NCBI RefSeq assembly: GCF_003387165.1
Contig: NZ_QUMW01000010.1
Coordinates: forward strand, 62,001 to 126,000
Reading direction: 5' to 3'
DNA from: Jeotgalicoccus halotolerans
GTDB taxonomy: Bacteria > Bacillota > Bacilli > Staphylococcales > Salinicoccaceae
Length of the DNA stretch: 64,000 bases
A program made the position numbers and the translations under genes. Shown piece by piece: positions 53,425-61,891 of the stretch; position 1 is the stretch's first letter; the number at the start of each line of letters is the position of its first letter. The notes beneath the pieces were generated by a model. The model saw only the letters and a list, made by a program, of their open reading frames with translations. It had not been told where the DNA came from and ran no database searches.

Positions 53425-54645
53425 TCAGTCCACCTGCCTGACAAATTTCTGACGTGTCATCCAGCCCGCAAGAAGCCCTAATATTATTTCGATAATAATA
53501 ATTGTTATAAGCAGCACCATGATACCCGTCTCGAAGGTGAAATTATTTGATAAGGTTAAAAAGTTCTGACGGCCGCTTAAAATATTTCCAAACTCAAAAT
53601 AGTTCTGCGGGAATAAATGAGCTCCAAGGCCGAGAAAACTATCTTCACCGCCGCCGCTGTATAAACGGTTAAATGCGATAATTGCAAAGCCTGCAATCAT
53701 CACGATAACGTCATGTCTGAATATCAGGGAAAGTACAGCATTTAAACGTATGAAAAGATACAAAAGCACTGCTGTTAATATCAGCGACTCCAAAATCAAG
53801 TCAATGACAGGGGAGGTAAAGAAGTTCTCTTCGGATGCTCTGTACCCTTCAGTGTAAGCGTAATGGGTAGTTAACAAAGACATATCACCAAAACCGTAGA
53901 GCAGTGATATAAGCAGGAAGAAGAACATCAGGAAAAAAGCGATACCAGTTGCGATAAGGATAAATACCGACACAGACTGATAAAATATGTACTTTCTCCA
54001 TCCGAGCGGCTGGCCAGCTTTTAAAGTATGGTGCTTCCGGTCATCAACCAGTACTTCACTCGCTACAAAAACAGTGATAAATAATAAAATTAAAGGACCG
54101 TAATTTAAGAAGAAGGAATACAGCTGCTGTATTCCTGTTTTACCGTTAAATTCATGCGTTGTCGGATGATTTATCTCAGACAGCGCAAACAAATTATTAT
54201 TAATTACCGCTCTTTCAAAATCCATGTCTAAAAACTGGCCGTCGTGTTTCCGCTCCAAATAATCATTCAGTGCATCAACCGTAAACACAGGAACATAATC
54301 GGTAGTTTTCAATTCGAAAAGACGTGAAATATCACCTTTTTGCAACGCATCATAAAACATAAAATTATTCTCGTAATCATATTTAGCGAGACTATATGTA
54401 TCGACTCCTGTAAAGCTGTTTACAGCAATATCGCCCTCAGCAAGTCTGCTTTCTTTCATGCCGTAAGCTGATTCAGTTTCAAGGGCCAGCTCATCTGCAT
54501 CAATTGTCAACGGGTTATTCACCGTCGGCAAATATAAAAATGAGTATAATATTATGCCGATAAATGCCAGCAGAAATATCAGTCTGTTCTTTTTATTACG
54601 GTATATTTTTTTAAACGTTTCTAAAAATACAGTTCTAAACATCAT
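53425..54645 (-). CDS. ABC-2 type permease (first)
   Basis: A 406-residue permease with the same plan as the next gene: TM1 near residues 22-42 (LIFLLAFIGIILYSFLYL), an extracytoplasmic domain to about 170, then six or so TM helices. It begins the operon. Two ATG codons in tandem (54645, 54642) follow GGGGATGG. A cre-like site lies 43 nt upstream. Such systems export lipids, peptides or antibiotics; nothing here fixes the substrate. Confidence 0.85.
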   Translation of the reverse strand: MMFRTVFLETFKKIYRNKKNRLIFLLAFIGIILYSFLYLPTVNNPLTIDADELALETESAYGMKESRLAEGDIAVNSFTGVDTYSLAKYDYENNFMFYDALQKGDISRLFELKTTDYVPVFTVDALNDYLERKHDGQFLDMDFERAVINNNLFALSEINHPTTHEFNGKTGIQQLYSFFLNYGPLILLFITVFVASEVLVDDRKHHTLKAGQPLGWRKYIFYQSVSVFILIATGIAFFLMFFFLLISLLYGFGDMSLLTTHYAYTEGYRASEENFFTSPVIDLILESLILTAVLLYLFIRLNAVLSLIFRHDVIVMIAGFAIIAFNRLYSGGGEDSFLGLGAHLFPQNYFEFGNILSGRQNFLTLSNNFTFETGIMVLLITIIIIEIILGLLAGWMTRQKFVRQVD

Positions 54646-54687
54646 CCATCCCCATTTGTCTTTATTATGACGTATTTATAACTATTA

Positions 54688-54702
54688 TAGAAAACGCTTC
54701 CA
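54688..54702. promoter_or_regulatory. cre-like site upstream of ABC operon and LysE gene
   Basis: TAGAAAACGCTTCCA matches WTGWAARCGYTWNCW at 14 of 15 positions. It lies between divergent units. Confidence 0.4.
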
Positions 54703-54795
54703 TAATTTACAAACTATTTTAAAAATTTTCTATTGTATGTCAGCTGTTATTATATTAATCTTAACTTACTTATTTCATCAGTCAGGAGCTTTACT

Positions 54796-55419
54796 ATGTT
54801 TCTCGCTTTTTTGCACGGATTCGTTTTATCGGCAGGATTGATTCTTCCTCCCGGCGCTCAAAATGTGTTTTTAATTAACCAGGGAACCAATCATAAGAAA
54901 TTTATTCATACTCTGCCGGCCATAATTACTGCAGGACTCAGTGATACACTATTGATTATACTTTCTGTAGCCGGTGTTTCCTTAATTATCCTGTCCATTC
55001 CGGCATTGCAGCTCGCTATGTATATTATCGGATTTTGTTTTCTCACCTATATGGCAATAACGTTATGGTTTGTAAAACCCGAGACTGCTCACGCGCCCGC
55101 GAAGCTCAATCCTTTTAAACAGATTGGTTTTGCTTTATCAGTATCATTGCTTAATCCTCATGCAATACTGGATACAGTTGGTATTATCGGAACAAACTCC
55201 ACAGCTTATACAGGCAGCGATTTACTGGTATTCACCTTATCCTGCATCGCAGTTTCATGGATTGCTTTTGTGATTCTCGTATTCTTCGGCAGAATTCTCG
55301 GCAGTATAGATAATAATGGTAAAATTATTGTCTATATTAATAAAATATCTGCAGCCGTAATATTTATAATTGCTTGTATTCTTTTTATTAATATTATTAA
55401 AATGATTTCAAGAATCTGA
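54796..55419 (+). CDS. LysE/ArgO family amino acid exporter
   Basis: A 207-residue, six-TM exporter of the LysE type. The start region MFLAFLHGFVLSAGLILPPG and QNVFLINQGTNHKKFI match ArgO/LysE, which export arginine or lysine; ALSVSLLNPHAILDTVG is the TM4 motif. The frame is open from 54733, but CAGGAG gives the ATG at 54796 and the normal length. It is followed 69 nt later by a DoxX-like gene on the same strand. Confidence 0.9.
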   Translation: MFLAFLHGFVLSAGLILPPGAQNVFLINQGTNHKKFIHTLPAIITAGLSDTLLIILSVAGVSLIILSIPALQLAMYIIGFCFLTYMAITLWFVKPETAHAPAKLNPFKQIGFALSVSLLNPHAILDTVGIIGTNSTAYTGSDLLVFTLSCIAVSWIAFVILVFFGRILGSIDNNGKIIVYINKISAAVIFIIACILFINIIKMISRI

Positions 55420-55488
55420 TCTTTTAAGTTATCCGGCCTCTGGTCAGGGTAAATATAAATATCAATTCTATAAAGAGAGAGGAAGAAA

Positions 55489-55842
55489 ATGAAAACTATT
55501 ATGAGATATATACTCGCAGCTGTTTTCGGTGTTGCAGGTATTGCACACTTCACAAGGACAGAAGGTTTTACAAATATCGTTCCGCATTATTTGCCGTTTA
55601 AAAACTTTATCGTTAAAGCAAGCGGAGTGGCAGAACTGATTATCAGTTTCCTCTTGTTAATTAAACGGCCGGGCAATTTTTTAAAGAATGTCATCAACAG
55701 CTTCCTGATGCTTGTTCTTCCGGCTAATGTTTACATGGCCCGAAAAGCATTGCCGCTTGGCAATATTGAAGTTCCTAAGCCGCTGCTCTGGGCAAGAGTC
55801 CCGCTTCAGTTCGTTCTCGTAAAAATGGTAAGTAAATTATAA
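55489..55842 (+). CDS. DoxX-like small membrane protein
   Basis: A 117-residue protein with four hydrophobic helices and the family pattern VFGVAGIAHFTRTEGFTNIV and PHYLPFKNFIVKASGVAELI. DoxX-like proteins are widespread and mostly uncharacterised; some act in redox homeostasis. The Shine-Dalgarno is AGAGAGG. It is possibly co-transcribed with the LysE gene. A bidirectional terminator follows. Confidence 0.85.
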   Translation: MKTIMRYILAAVFGVAGIAHFTRTEGFTNIVPHYLPFKNFIVKASGVAELIISFLLLIKRPGNFLKNVINSFLMLVLPANVYMARKALPLGNIEVPKPLLWARVPLQFVLVKMVSKL

Positions 55843-55847
55843 AATAA

Positions 55848-55884
55848 AAAAGGATAGCGACCCTGAGTCGTTATCCTTTTTTAC
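55848..55884. terminator. Bidirectional terminator between DoxX-like and SMR genes
   Basis: AAAAAGGATA-CGAC and its complement form a stem of about 15 bp between convergent genes, with A and T tracts outside. Confidence 0.88.
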
Positions 55885-56222
55885 TGCGCAGTTTCTTCCT
55901 TATCTTTTTTAGAAATATTCATTATAATGACACCGAGTATAATGACGCATAAACCGATAATATTTACTGCAGACAGCTGTTCATTAAATAAAAATACTCC
56001 GATAATTCCTGCTCCCGCTGTACCGATCCCTGCCCACACGCTGTAAGCGATACTTAACGGAATGGTTTTAAGCGCGCCGATTAAAAATGTAAATGATAAT
56101 CCGAAACAGATAAACATAATAACCGTCGGCACGATGTTCGTAAAGCCGTCCGATAAATTCAGCATTGTTGTCCCCGTGACTTCGAACACTATTGCACCCA
56201 TTAAAAATAATATTGCTCTCAT
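55881..56222 (-). CDS. SMR family efflux subunit (second pair, distal gene)
   Basis: A 113-residue SMR protein with the TM1 Glu in GAIVFEVTGTTMLNLSDG (residue 14) and AYSVWAGIGTAGAGIIGV, plus a short charged tail. It lies 12 nt after its partner, forming a second heterodimeric SMR pair about 9 kb from the riboswitch-controlled one. This pair resembles EbrAB/QacC-type drug exporters more than guanidine exporters, judging by the TM4 region and the absence of a riboswitch. Confidence 0.9.
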   Translation of the reverse strand: MRAILFLMGAIVFEVTGTTMLNLSDGFTNIVPTVIMFICFGLSFTFLIGALKTIPLSIAYSVWAGIGTAGAGIIGVFLFNEQLSAVNIIGLCVIILGVIIMNISKKDKEETAQ

Positions 56223-56234
56223 TTCCGCGTCCTC

Positions 56235-56543
56235 CTATACTCTCATCAAAATCAGACCGATAATCAAAATAATAATTCCGATGACCGTTGTGGCTTTGAT
56301 TTCTTCTTTAAATATGGCAAAACCAATGATTGCAGTTAACATCGTACCGACGCCGCTCCATGCTGCGTAAGCAAAACTCAGCGGTAAGGTTAATAACGCC
56401 AGCGACAGCAGATAAAATGCCAGAACATAGCCTGCCGCAACACCGATAATCGCTCTTTTAGAATTGTTCACAGCTGTTATTTTCATCATGCTGGAACCGA
56501 ATACTTCTGATATAATCGCACCCGCTAAATAGACAAAGCCCAA
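56235..56543 (-). CDS. SMR family efflux subunit (second pair, proximal gene)
   Basis: A 102-residue SMR protein with AGAIISEVFGSSMMKITA (TM1 Glu) and AYAAWSGVGTMLTAIIGF. The longest frame starts with GTG at 56552 inside the Shine-Dalgarno AGAGGTG; TTG at 56543 has 6-nt spacing and is preferred. Only 57 nt separate it from the ABC ATPase gene upstream, and a hairpin terminator fills that gap, so its transcription may depend on readthrough. Confidence 0.88.
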   Translation of the reverse strand: MGFVYLAGAIISEVFGSSMMKITAVNNSKRAIIGVAAGYVLAFYLLSLALLTLPLSFAYAAWSGVGTMLTAIIGFAIFKEEIKATTVIGIIILIIGLILMRV

Positions 56544-56561
56544 TTTATTCACCTCTTCAAA

Positions 56562-56591
56562 TTTAAAAACACATTCTAAAATTCAGAATGT
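56562..56591 (-). terminator. Hairpin between ABC ATPase and SMR genes
   Basis: ACATTCT/AGAATGT (56571-56577, 56585-56591) is followed on the minus strand by TTTTTAAATTT. It could end the ABC transcript or act as an operator for a TetR- or MarR-type regulator. Confidence 0.65.
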
Positions 56592-56600
56592 ATTTTCACT

Positions 56601-57266
56601 TTAACCTTGTTTCTCTAATATACCATCTGTCATTTTATAAACTGCATCACAATACTCAGTGAGACGTTCATCATGAGTAACGATAATACATGTTTTCATA
56701 CGCTGCTCTGTTTCTTCTTTTAGAATCTGCATTACTTTCAGTGCGTTTTCCGTATCTAAAGAGGCTGTCGGCTCATCTGCCAATATAATGCTCGGATTAG
56801 TATATAATGATTTCGCAATAGCCACACGCTGTTTCTGACCGCCTGATATTTCACTAGGCAGCTGGTCCTTCACTTTTTTTAAAGACAGCTTTTCAAACAA
56901 CTCATCCAGTTCACTGTCAGCCATCACATCTTTTTTTGATTTTTTTAAGAGCTGAAACTGCTGTTTAACTGAAAGGAATGGCACCAAATTACTCGCTTGC
57001 AAAATAAATCCGATTTCATTCAATCTCAAGTGCGCGAGTTCCTTACTATTCATTCCTGAAATACTTTGACCGTTAATTTTAACATCGCCTTCGGTCGGCG
57101 TTTGAAGTGCACCTGCAATTGTTAAGAAAGTACTTTTCCCTGAACCTGAAGGTCCGATAATTGCGATACATTCCCCTTTATTAAAAATAATCGATGTGTT
57201 TTTGACCGCTTCTATCGTCTGGTCGCCATCTTTGAATGATTTTATAACATTTTCAAATTTAAGCAT
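56601..57266 (-). CDS. ABC ATPase, MacB/HrtA-like
   Basis: A 221-residue ATPase of the LolD/MacB/HrtA group: Walker A IIGPSGSGKSTFLTIAGAL, Q-loop FILQASNLVPFLSV, signature EISGGQKQRVAIAKSL, and Walker B IILADEPTASLD. Length and partner match staphylococcal HrtA-type pairs, which relieve haem toxicity in HrtAB, but a plain homologue with another substrate is equally possible. It lies 12 nt after its permease gene. No HssRS two-component genes are nearby. Confidence 0.9.
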   Translation of the reverse strand: MLKFENVIKSFKDGDQTIEAVKNTSIIFNKGECIAIIGPSGSGKSTFLTIAGALQTPTEGDVKINGQSISGMNSKELAHLRLNEIGFILQASNLVPFLSVKQQFQLLKKSKKDVMADSELDELFEKLSLKKVKDQLPSEISGGQKQRVAIAKSLYTNPSIILADEPTASLDTENALKVMQILKEETEQRMKTCIIVTHDERLTEYCDAVYKMTDGILEKQG

Positions 57267-57278
57267 TATTTTCTCCTC

Positions 57279-58328
57279 CTATCCAATCGCCTTTAACGGA
57301 TCGACTTTCCGCACGCTGATGACTGAGGATAAACTTCCAAGCATCGCAACTGCAATAAGGACAACCATATAAATAATCATCGTTAAATAATTAAACTCGA
57401 CCGGTACTGCTGGAGGGAGGAACAGTCCTGTAAGGAATGTTAATCCCAAACCGATTACAGTTCCTATTACTGCAATAATAAATGTTTGTGCCAGTACCGT
57501 TCTTGCAAGATAACCGTTTGAAAAGCCCTGTGCCTTTAACACACCAAACAGACTCGTTTTCTGGAGTGTCAGCACATATAAGAAAATGCCGATTACTGCT
57601 GCAGATATTACAAACAGGAAGATAATCATAAAGTTCAGCGTTAAGCTTTGAGCTGTATAACCTGGAAGACTTTCTATAAATTCTTCAATTTCGAGCACTT
57701 CAAGTTCATCATTAACTTCACTATTCTGCCAATCAGCATCCCGGATAACCAAAGCATTAATGATATCTTCACTCAGCATCGGATTCAGTTTTTCGATTGT
57801 TTTATTATCCGTAAATAATACTGATGATGCACTGTATTTAGCACTTTCAGTAAATCCGGTGAGCGTCAGTATTTCATCACTGTTTGACAATGTCAGTTCG
57901 TCCCCGACTTCAAAACCTGTTTCCTTTAATGAATAGTCTGCCACGACTTCATTTTCTTTTTCAGCTTGCTCACCTTCTGTGAGTTTCGGAAGGAGGAATG
58001 AATCTTCTTCTATTCCGAAAACAAAAGCATTCTCTTCAATATCACCGTTTGATGCAATAACTGAATGCTGTTTCAATGTTGCCTGTTCCTCAAAAAGGTT
58101 TTCGACATCATCTTCCGCTATCATAGACTGCTGAATTGTCTGGTTTGCTTCATCATTTAAAATGATGGCATCTGCTTCCCATTGATCCACAGCTTCTCTA
58201 TTCATATCCATTAAACCGCTTGCCAGTCCAGATAATAAAAACAGCAGGTAGCTGATCATCACAAGGACTCCGATAATTAAACTGAACTTCAGCTTATTTC
58301 TTATCATTTCATTCCATGCTAAAAACAA
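57279..58328 (-). CDS. FtsX-like ABC permease, HrtB/DevC-like
   Basis: A 349-residue permease with TM1 at about 16-38, a large extracytoplasmic domain of about 190 residues and three C-terminal TM helices (LTLNFMIIFLFVISAAVIGI; TVLAQTFIIAVIGTVIG). It ends in the FtsX-type coupling motif RKVDPLKAIG. It closely follows a staphylococcal HrtB-like permease of unknown substrate. It is the first gene of the operon and divergent from the XRE/DUF3169 unit, which may regulate it. Confidence 0.88.
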   Translation of the reverse strand: MFLAWNEMIRNKLKFSLIIGVLVMISYLLFLLSGLASGLMDMNREAVDQWEADAIILNDEANQTIQQSMIAEDDVENLFEEQATLKQHSVIASNGDIEENAFVFGIEEDSFLLPKLTEGEQAEKENEVVADYSLKETGFEVGDELTLSNSDEILTLTGFTESAKYSASSVLFTDNKTIEKLNPMLSEDIINALVIRDADWQNSEVNDELEVLEIEEFIESLPGYTAQSLTLNFMIIFLFVISAAVIGIFLYVLTLQKTSLFGVLKAQGFSNGYLARTVLAQTFIIAVIGTVIGLGLTFLTGLFLPPAVPVEFNYLTMIIYMVVLIAVAMLGSLSSVISVRKVDPLKAIG

Positions 58329-58462
58329 AGTATTACTCCTCCTCGTTCATCTGCTTCGTAAAAATTTATATCTTACCTATTATAAACTTGCTGCTAAATT
58401 CATTGGTACTGTAAAATCAACGATATTATGTTTTTATTCTCTTGACTATTTTATTTATTATA

Positions 58463-58482
58463 TTGACAAGTAAAGTTGTCAA
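58463..58482. promoter_or_regulatory. Inverted repeat in the XRE/HrtB intergenic region
   Basis: TTGACAA and TTGTCAA with a 6-nt spacer form a 20-bp dyad. The right arm overlaps a possible -35 (TTGTCA at 58476-58481) for the XRE gene, with TACATT 17 nt further. It is a candidate operator for the XRE regulator. Confidence 0.5.
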
Positions 58483-58551
58483 TAAGACAAATATATGTTA
58501 CATTATAAATAAGAAAAATATAGATAACTAAAACAAAGCGAAGGTGAAGCT

Positions 58552-58755
58552 ATGAAAACAAGATTGCGTGAACTGCGCGCGAGGGACAGTTTAAATCAGA
58601 CCCAGCTCGCAAAACTCGCCAAAGTATCCCGGCAGACCATCAGCTTGATTGAGCGCGAAGAATATATCCCGTCCCTTTTAATTGCAAAACGAATGGCTAA
58701 GATATTTAACGAACCAATCGAGAATATTTTTATATTCGATGAGGAGGAGTTATAA
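58552..58755 (+). CDS. XRE-family HTH regulator, short
   Basis: A 67-residue Cro/CI-like DNA-binding protein. Recognition elements are LNQTQLAKLAKVSRQTISLI and EREEYIPSLLIAKRMAKIF, with IENIFIFDEEEL at the end. Stand-alone short XRE proteins next to a DUF3169 membrane protein form a common Firmicute cassette. Its TAA is directly followed by the ATG of the next gene, so the two are translationally coupled. GCGAAGGTG precedes the ATG. Confidence 0.9.
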   Translation: MKTRLRELRARDSLNQTQLAKLAKVSRQTISLIEREEYIPSLLIAKRMAKIFNEPIENIFIFDEEEL

Positions 58756-59448
58756 ATGAAAACCATCTTAAAAATGCTGCTGTACGCTGTGATCGGCTTT
58801 GCAGCGGGTTATTTGACACTCGAACTGCTTTACGGACGAAACATAGGCGGTACGCTTGACGATGTGTACTTCTGGCTGAGTATCGTGATGATTATAATAA
58901 TAATCGGCCTGCTTTTATACGCATTTATACGACACAGAAATTTAATCAGCTTAACAAAAGATAAAAACCGAAATATGACTGACGATGAATTCGACGCATA
59001 CAGCTATAACTCATTCAATGTTATTACTGTAATGACTTCTGTATCATTGATACTTTCATTCATGTCACTTGCCATCCAAACCATGGCCGCAGAAAATCCT
59101 TGGCTTATCGTACTGACGGTGATATTGGTTTTTATTTCTCTGTATATGAGTATTCGGTCCTCAGCCCTTATCAACATAGTTTATCCGGATAGAAATTTAC
59201 CGGAACCCGGCGAAAAGAAATACAATCAAAAACTGCTGGCTGCTACAGACGAAGGTGAATTATTTGTGATGGCGAAAGCACTGTACACTTCAGGCTCTCT
59301 CACGTCTGCTCTGTTGTTTTTCGCAATGATTCTGATGATTTTTTATTCAATTATCACAGAGGAATCACAAATTTTCAGTATTATACTCCTCGGTCTCATC
59401 ATGATTATCAATCAGCTGAAATATTCATATGAAATCAGAGAGAAGTAA
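58756..59448 (+). CDS. DUF3169 family membrane protein
   Basis: A 230-residue membrane protein with six predicted TM helices and a cytoplasmic loop (residues 65-90, rich in Asp, Asn and Lys). It matches the DUF3169 family, usually paired with a short XRE regulator as here. Function is unknown; a membrane sensor or anti-regulator for the XRE protein is a guess from pairing. It starts at the base after the XRE stop codon, with GAGGAGGAG as Shine-Dalgarno. Confidence 0.88.
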   Translation: MKTILKMLLYAVIGFAAGYLTLELLYGRNIGGTLDDVYFWLSIVMIIIIIGLLLYAFIRHRNLISLTKDKNRNMTDDEFDAYSYNSFNVITVMTSVSLILSFMSLAIQTMAAENPWLIVLTVILVFISLYMSIRSSALINIVYPDRNLPEPGEKKYNQKLLAATDEGELFVMAKALYTSGSLTSALLFFAMILMIFYSIITEESQIFSIILLGLIMIINQLKYSYEIREK

Positions 59449-59487
59449 ATGGAGATTATTATAAAAATTATTAAGGATGAATAATTT

Positions 59488-59646
59488 ATGAAATGCGGTA
59501 CGAAGCGCTTTGAGGTTACTGTAAAGAAAGATAACAGGATCGCAACACAGGAAATCTGCCCACGTGATCAAATCGATGCAAGAAAAATTTGCCGCCGCAT
59601 GTACGGTGAAGATAAACATATTATTTCTGTCAGAAGAAAAAAGTAG
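59488..59646 (+). CDS. Small basic protein, 52 aa, three cysteines
   Basis: A short frame from the ATG at 59488 (AAGGATGA 7 nt upstream) to TAG at 59644-59646. It encodes a basic protein with Cys3, Cys24 and Cys35 and a C-terminal SVRRKK. It begins MKCGTKRFEVTVKKDNR and contains EICPRDQIDARKICRRMYG. It lies 39 nt after the DUF3169 gene on the same strand and before a terminator, so it is probably the third gene of that unit. I do not recognise the family; nucleic-acid or metal binding is possible. Confidence 0.72.
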   Translation: MKCGTKRFEVTVKKDNRIATQEICPRDQIDARKICRRMYGEDKHIISVRRKK

Positions 59647-59672
59647 TGAATTTGAAGATAAAGATTTATAAG

Positions 59673-59707
59673 CCGCTGAAAATCTCGTTCGCTGAGATTT
59701 CCAGCGG
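59673..59707. terminator. Terminator between the XRE unit and hisIE
   Basis: A 14-bp stem with one mismatch (59673-59686, 59694-59707) lies 26 nt after the small gene. The stretch on to hisIE (59708-59807) shows no gene. Confidence 0.75.
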
Positions 59708-59807
59708 TTATGCTTTTAGTTTATTGATTAGGATTGCTATGACACAGGTTCATCGAATTCCGGCAGCAGAGAACAGAACAGTTCTTCGCTTCACATTTTA
59801 CATTAGC

Positions 59808-60431
59808 CTACCATTTTTGAATGTCGTCACGAATACTGTATTCCTGTTTCACACCATGACGTTCTTCGAGTTTATTCTCCACCTCTTTCAACGATACACC
59901 TTCGTTATTCAGCATGACCAGCAGATGATATAAAAGATCGCTCGTCTCATCGACAAGTTCCTTTTTATCTTTATTTTTTGCTGCGATAACGACTTCCGTC
60001 ATCTCCTCACCGCATTTTTTCAAGATTTTATCTGCGCCTTTATCGGTTAAGTATTTAGTATAAGAGCCCTCTTCAGGGTTCTTAATTTTCTTCTGTACTG
60101 TCCGTTCCAGCGTCTGCAGGCTGAAGTAGTCATCACTGAAGCAGCTTCTTGTGCCCGTATGACATGTCGGGCCGTGCGGTACAACTTCAATCAGCAGTGC
60201 GTCCTTGTCGCAGTCCAGTTTCATCGATACGACTTCCTGTACATTGCCGCTTGATTCTCCTTTTTTCCATAACCGTTCTTTTGAGCGCGAGTAAAACCAG
60301 ACCACTTTGTCAGTCTTCGTTTTCTCAAATGCTTCTTCATTCATAAATCCGTTCATCAGTACTTGTTTTGTGTTTGTATCCTGCAGTATTACTGATAATA
60401 GGCCGTTATTTTTACTGAAATCAGGATTCAC
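59808..60431 (-). CDS. hisIE: HisIE: phosphoribosyl-AMP cyclohydrolase / phosphoribosyl-ATP pyrophosphatase
   Basis: A 207-residue bifunctional enzyme for steps 2 and 3 of histidine synthesis. The N-terminal HisI half has the Zn/Mg residues in LDCDKDALLIEV and HGPTCHTGTRSCF, with WFYSRSKERLWKKGESSGN. The C-terminal HisE half shows KILKKCGEEMTEVVIAAKN and DETSDLLYHLLVML. Its start is GTG at 60431, overlapping the hisF TAG by one base. It is the last gene of the his operon. Confidence 0.96.
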   Translation of the reverse strand: MNPDFSKNNGLLSVILQDTNTKQVLMNGFMNEEAFEKTKTDKVVWFYSRSKERLWKKGESSGNVQEVVSMKLDCDKDALLIEVVPHGPTCHTGTRSCFSDDYFSLQTLERTVQKKIKNPEEGSYTKYLTDKGADKILKKCGEEMTEVVIAAKNKDKKELVDETSDLLYHLLVMLNNEGVSLKEVENKLEERHGVKQEYSIRDDIQKW

Positions 60432-61192
60432 TATAAACGCACCTCGATTCCATTCTCTAAAAGTTCCTGTTTTAAATCGCCGATGTTAACTTCTTCTCTG
60501 TGAAATATTGAAGCAGCAAGTCCTGCAGACACATTCGTATTCTGAAACAAATCGACAAAATGATTAATACTCCCTGCACCGCCGCTTGCAATAACTGGTA
60601 TATTGACAAGATTCGCAGCCTGTTTAAGGAATTGCGTATCAAAGCCTGATTTCACACCGTCGTGATCCATGCTGGTAATAAGCAGTTCTCCTGCACCGGC
60701 CGCTTCTCCTTCAGCAATCCAGTCCAGAGCTTTAATTTCAGTTTTTTTAGTACCGCCATGTGTATATACATAATAATCTTCAACTTGATTATCGTATTTC
60801 ACATCCACCGCGAGTACAATACACTGGCTGCCGAATCGCCGGCTCGCTCCTCTGATAATACCCGGATTTTCAATAGCAGCAGAGTTGATACTTATTTTAT
60901 CGGCACCTGCATCGAGGAGCTGTTTAATATCTTCAGTTGTTCTAATACCGCCGCCTATAGTCAGAGGGATAAAGAGCTCTCTGGCCGTGTCCCGGATAAC
61001 ATCGAGCATCAACTCATGACCTTCCTGTGTTTTGGAAATATCAAGAAAAACGAGTTCATCAGCACCTTCCTGATTATATCGTTTAGCCATTTCTGCCGGC
61101 CTTCCAATATGCTCAAGGTCAATAAAGTTAACCCCTTTGACCACTGCTCCATCTTTAACATCCAGGCATGCTATTATTCTCTTTTTAATCAT
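60431..61192 (-). CDS. hisF: Imidazole glycerol phosphate synthase, HisF subunit
   Basis: A 253-residue (beta-alpha)8 barrel that closes the imidazole ring with ammonia from HisH, releasing AICAR. Seen are RIIACLDVKDGAVVKGVNF with the catalytic Asp11, TIGGGIRTTEDIKQLLDAGA, LAVDVKYD and IASGGAGSINHFVDLF. It overlaps hisA by 4 nt and touches hisIE. Confidence 0.97.
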   Translation of the reverse strand: MIKKRIIACLDVKDGAVVKGVNFIDLEHIGRPAEMAKRYNQEGADELVFLDISKTQEGHELMLDVIRDTARELFIPLTIGGGIRTTEDIKQLLDAGADKISINSAAIENPGIIRGASRRFGSQCIVLAVDVKYDNQVEDYYVYTHGGTKKTEIKALDWIAEGEAAGAGELLITSMDHDGVKSGFDTQFLKQAANLVNIPVIASGGAGSINHFVDLFQNTNVSAGLAASIFHREEVNIGDLKQELLENGIEVRL

Positions 61193-61890
61193 TTAATGCC
61201 CTCCCAAAACTTAACGTTATGACTTGCTTTTCCAACTATTGCTTCAGTTATTCCAAGACTCTCAAGCTTATCGAGGTCAGCTTTATTTCTTATACCGCCG
61301 CTTGCAACAACTTTATGACGGGTCATATTATTAACTCGTGCAGTATTTTCAAAGTTCGGGCCAAGACCCATGCCGTCTTTATTTATATCGGTATATATAA
61401 TACCAGCAAGATTTAAATCTTCGACAGTTTCTAAATATTCATCTATTAAAATACCACTGTTTTCTGTCCAGCCATTGATATAAATATCGTTCTCTTTTGC
61501 ATCCACACCGACAAATATTTTCCCGGGAAATAGTTCTGCTGCTTCTTTAAGCCAAGCCACATCTGTAATCGCCCGTGTCCCTAATATAAAATATTCAACA
61601 CCTATTTTATGATACTGTTTAATTGTTTCAAGAGACCTTAACCCCCCGCCGATTTCAAAGGGCAGTGAAGACTGGCCAATAAGTTCTTTTACAAGATTAG
61701 ACTCCAGCGCTTCTTGCTTTAAAGCGCCCAACAGGTCAACGACATGGATACGCTGAACTGATTCAAATCCAGCATAGAATTCCAGCGCCTCTTGAGGTGT
61801 TTTTTTCATCCGAGATTGTTTATTATAATCACCTTGTGATAAACGTACATTTTGCCCGTCAATTAAATCTATAGCTGGAATTATTTTCAC
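61189..61890 (-). CDS. hisA: HisA: ProFAR isomerase
   Basis: A 233-residue barrel isomerase opening the ribose of ProFAR. Motifs are IIPAIDLIDGQNVRLSQGDY with the catalytic Asp8, FEIGGGLRSLETI, YTDINKDGMGLGPN and VVASGGIRNKADL. The longest frame uses an ATG at 61905 inside hisH; GTG at 61890, one base after the hisH stop and 8 nt after GGGAG, gives the standard N-terminus. Confidence 0.95.
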   Translation of the reverse strand: MKIIPAIDLIDGQNVRLSQGDYNKQSRMKKTPQEALEFYAGFESVQRIHVVDLLGALKQEALESNLVKELIGQSSLPFEIGGGLRSLETIKQYHKIGVEYFILGTRAITDVAWLKEAAELFPGKIFVGVDAKENDIYINGWTENSGILIDEYLETVEDLNLAGIIYTDINKDGMGLGPNFENTARVNNMTRHKVVASGGIRNKADLDKLESLGITEAIVGKASHNVKFWEGIK

Positions 61891-61891
61891 T

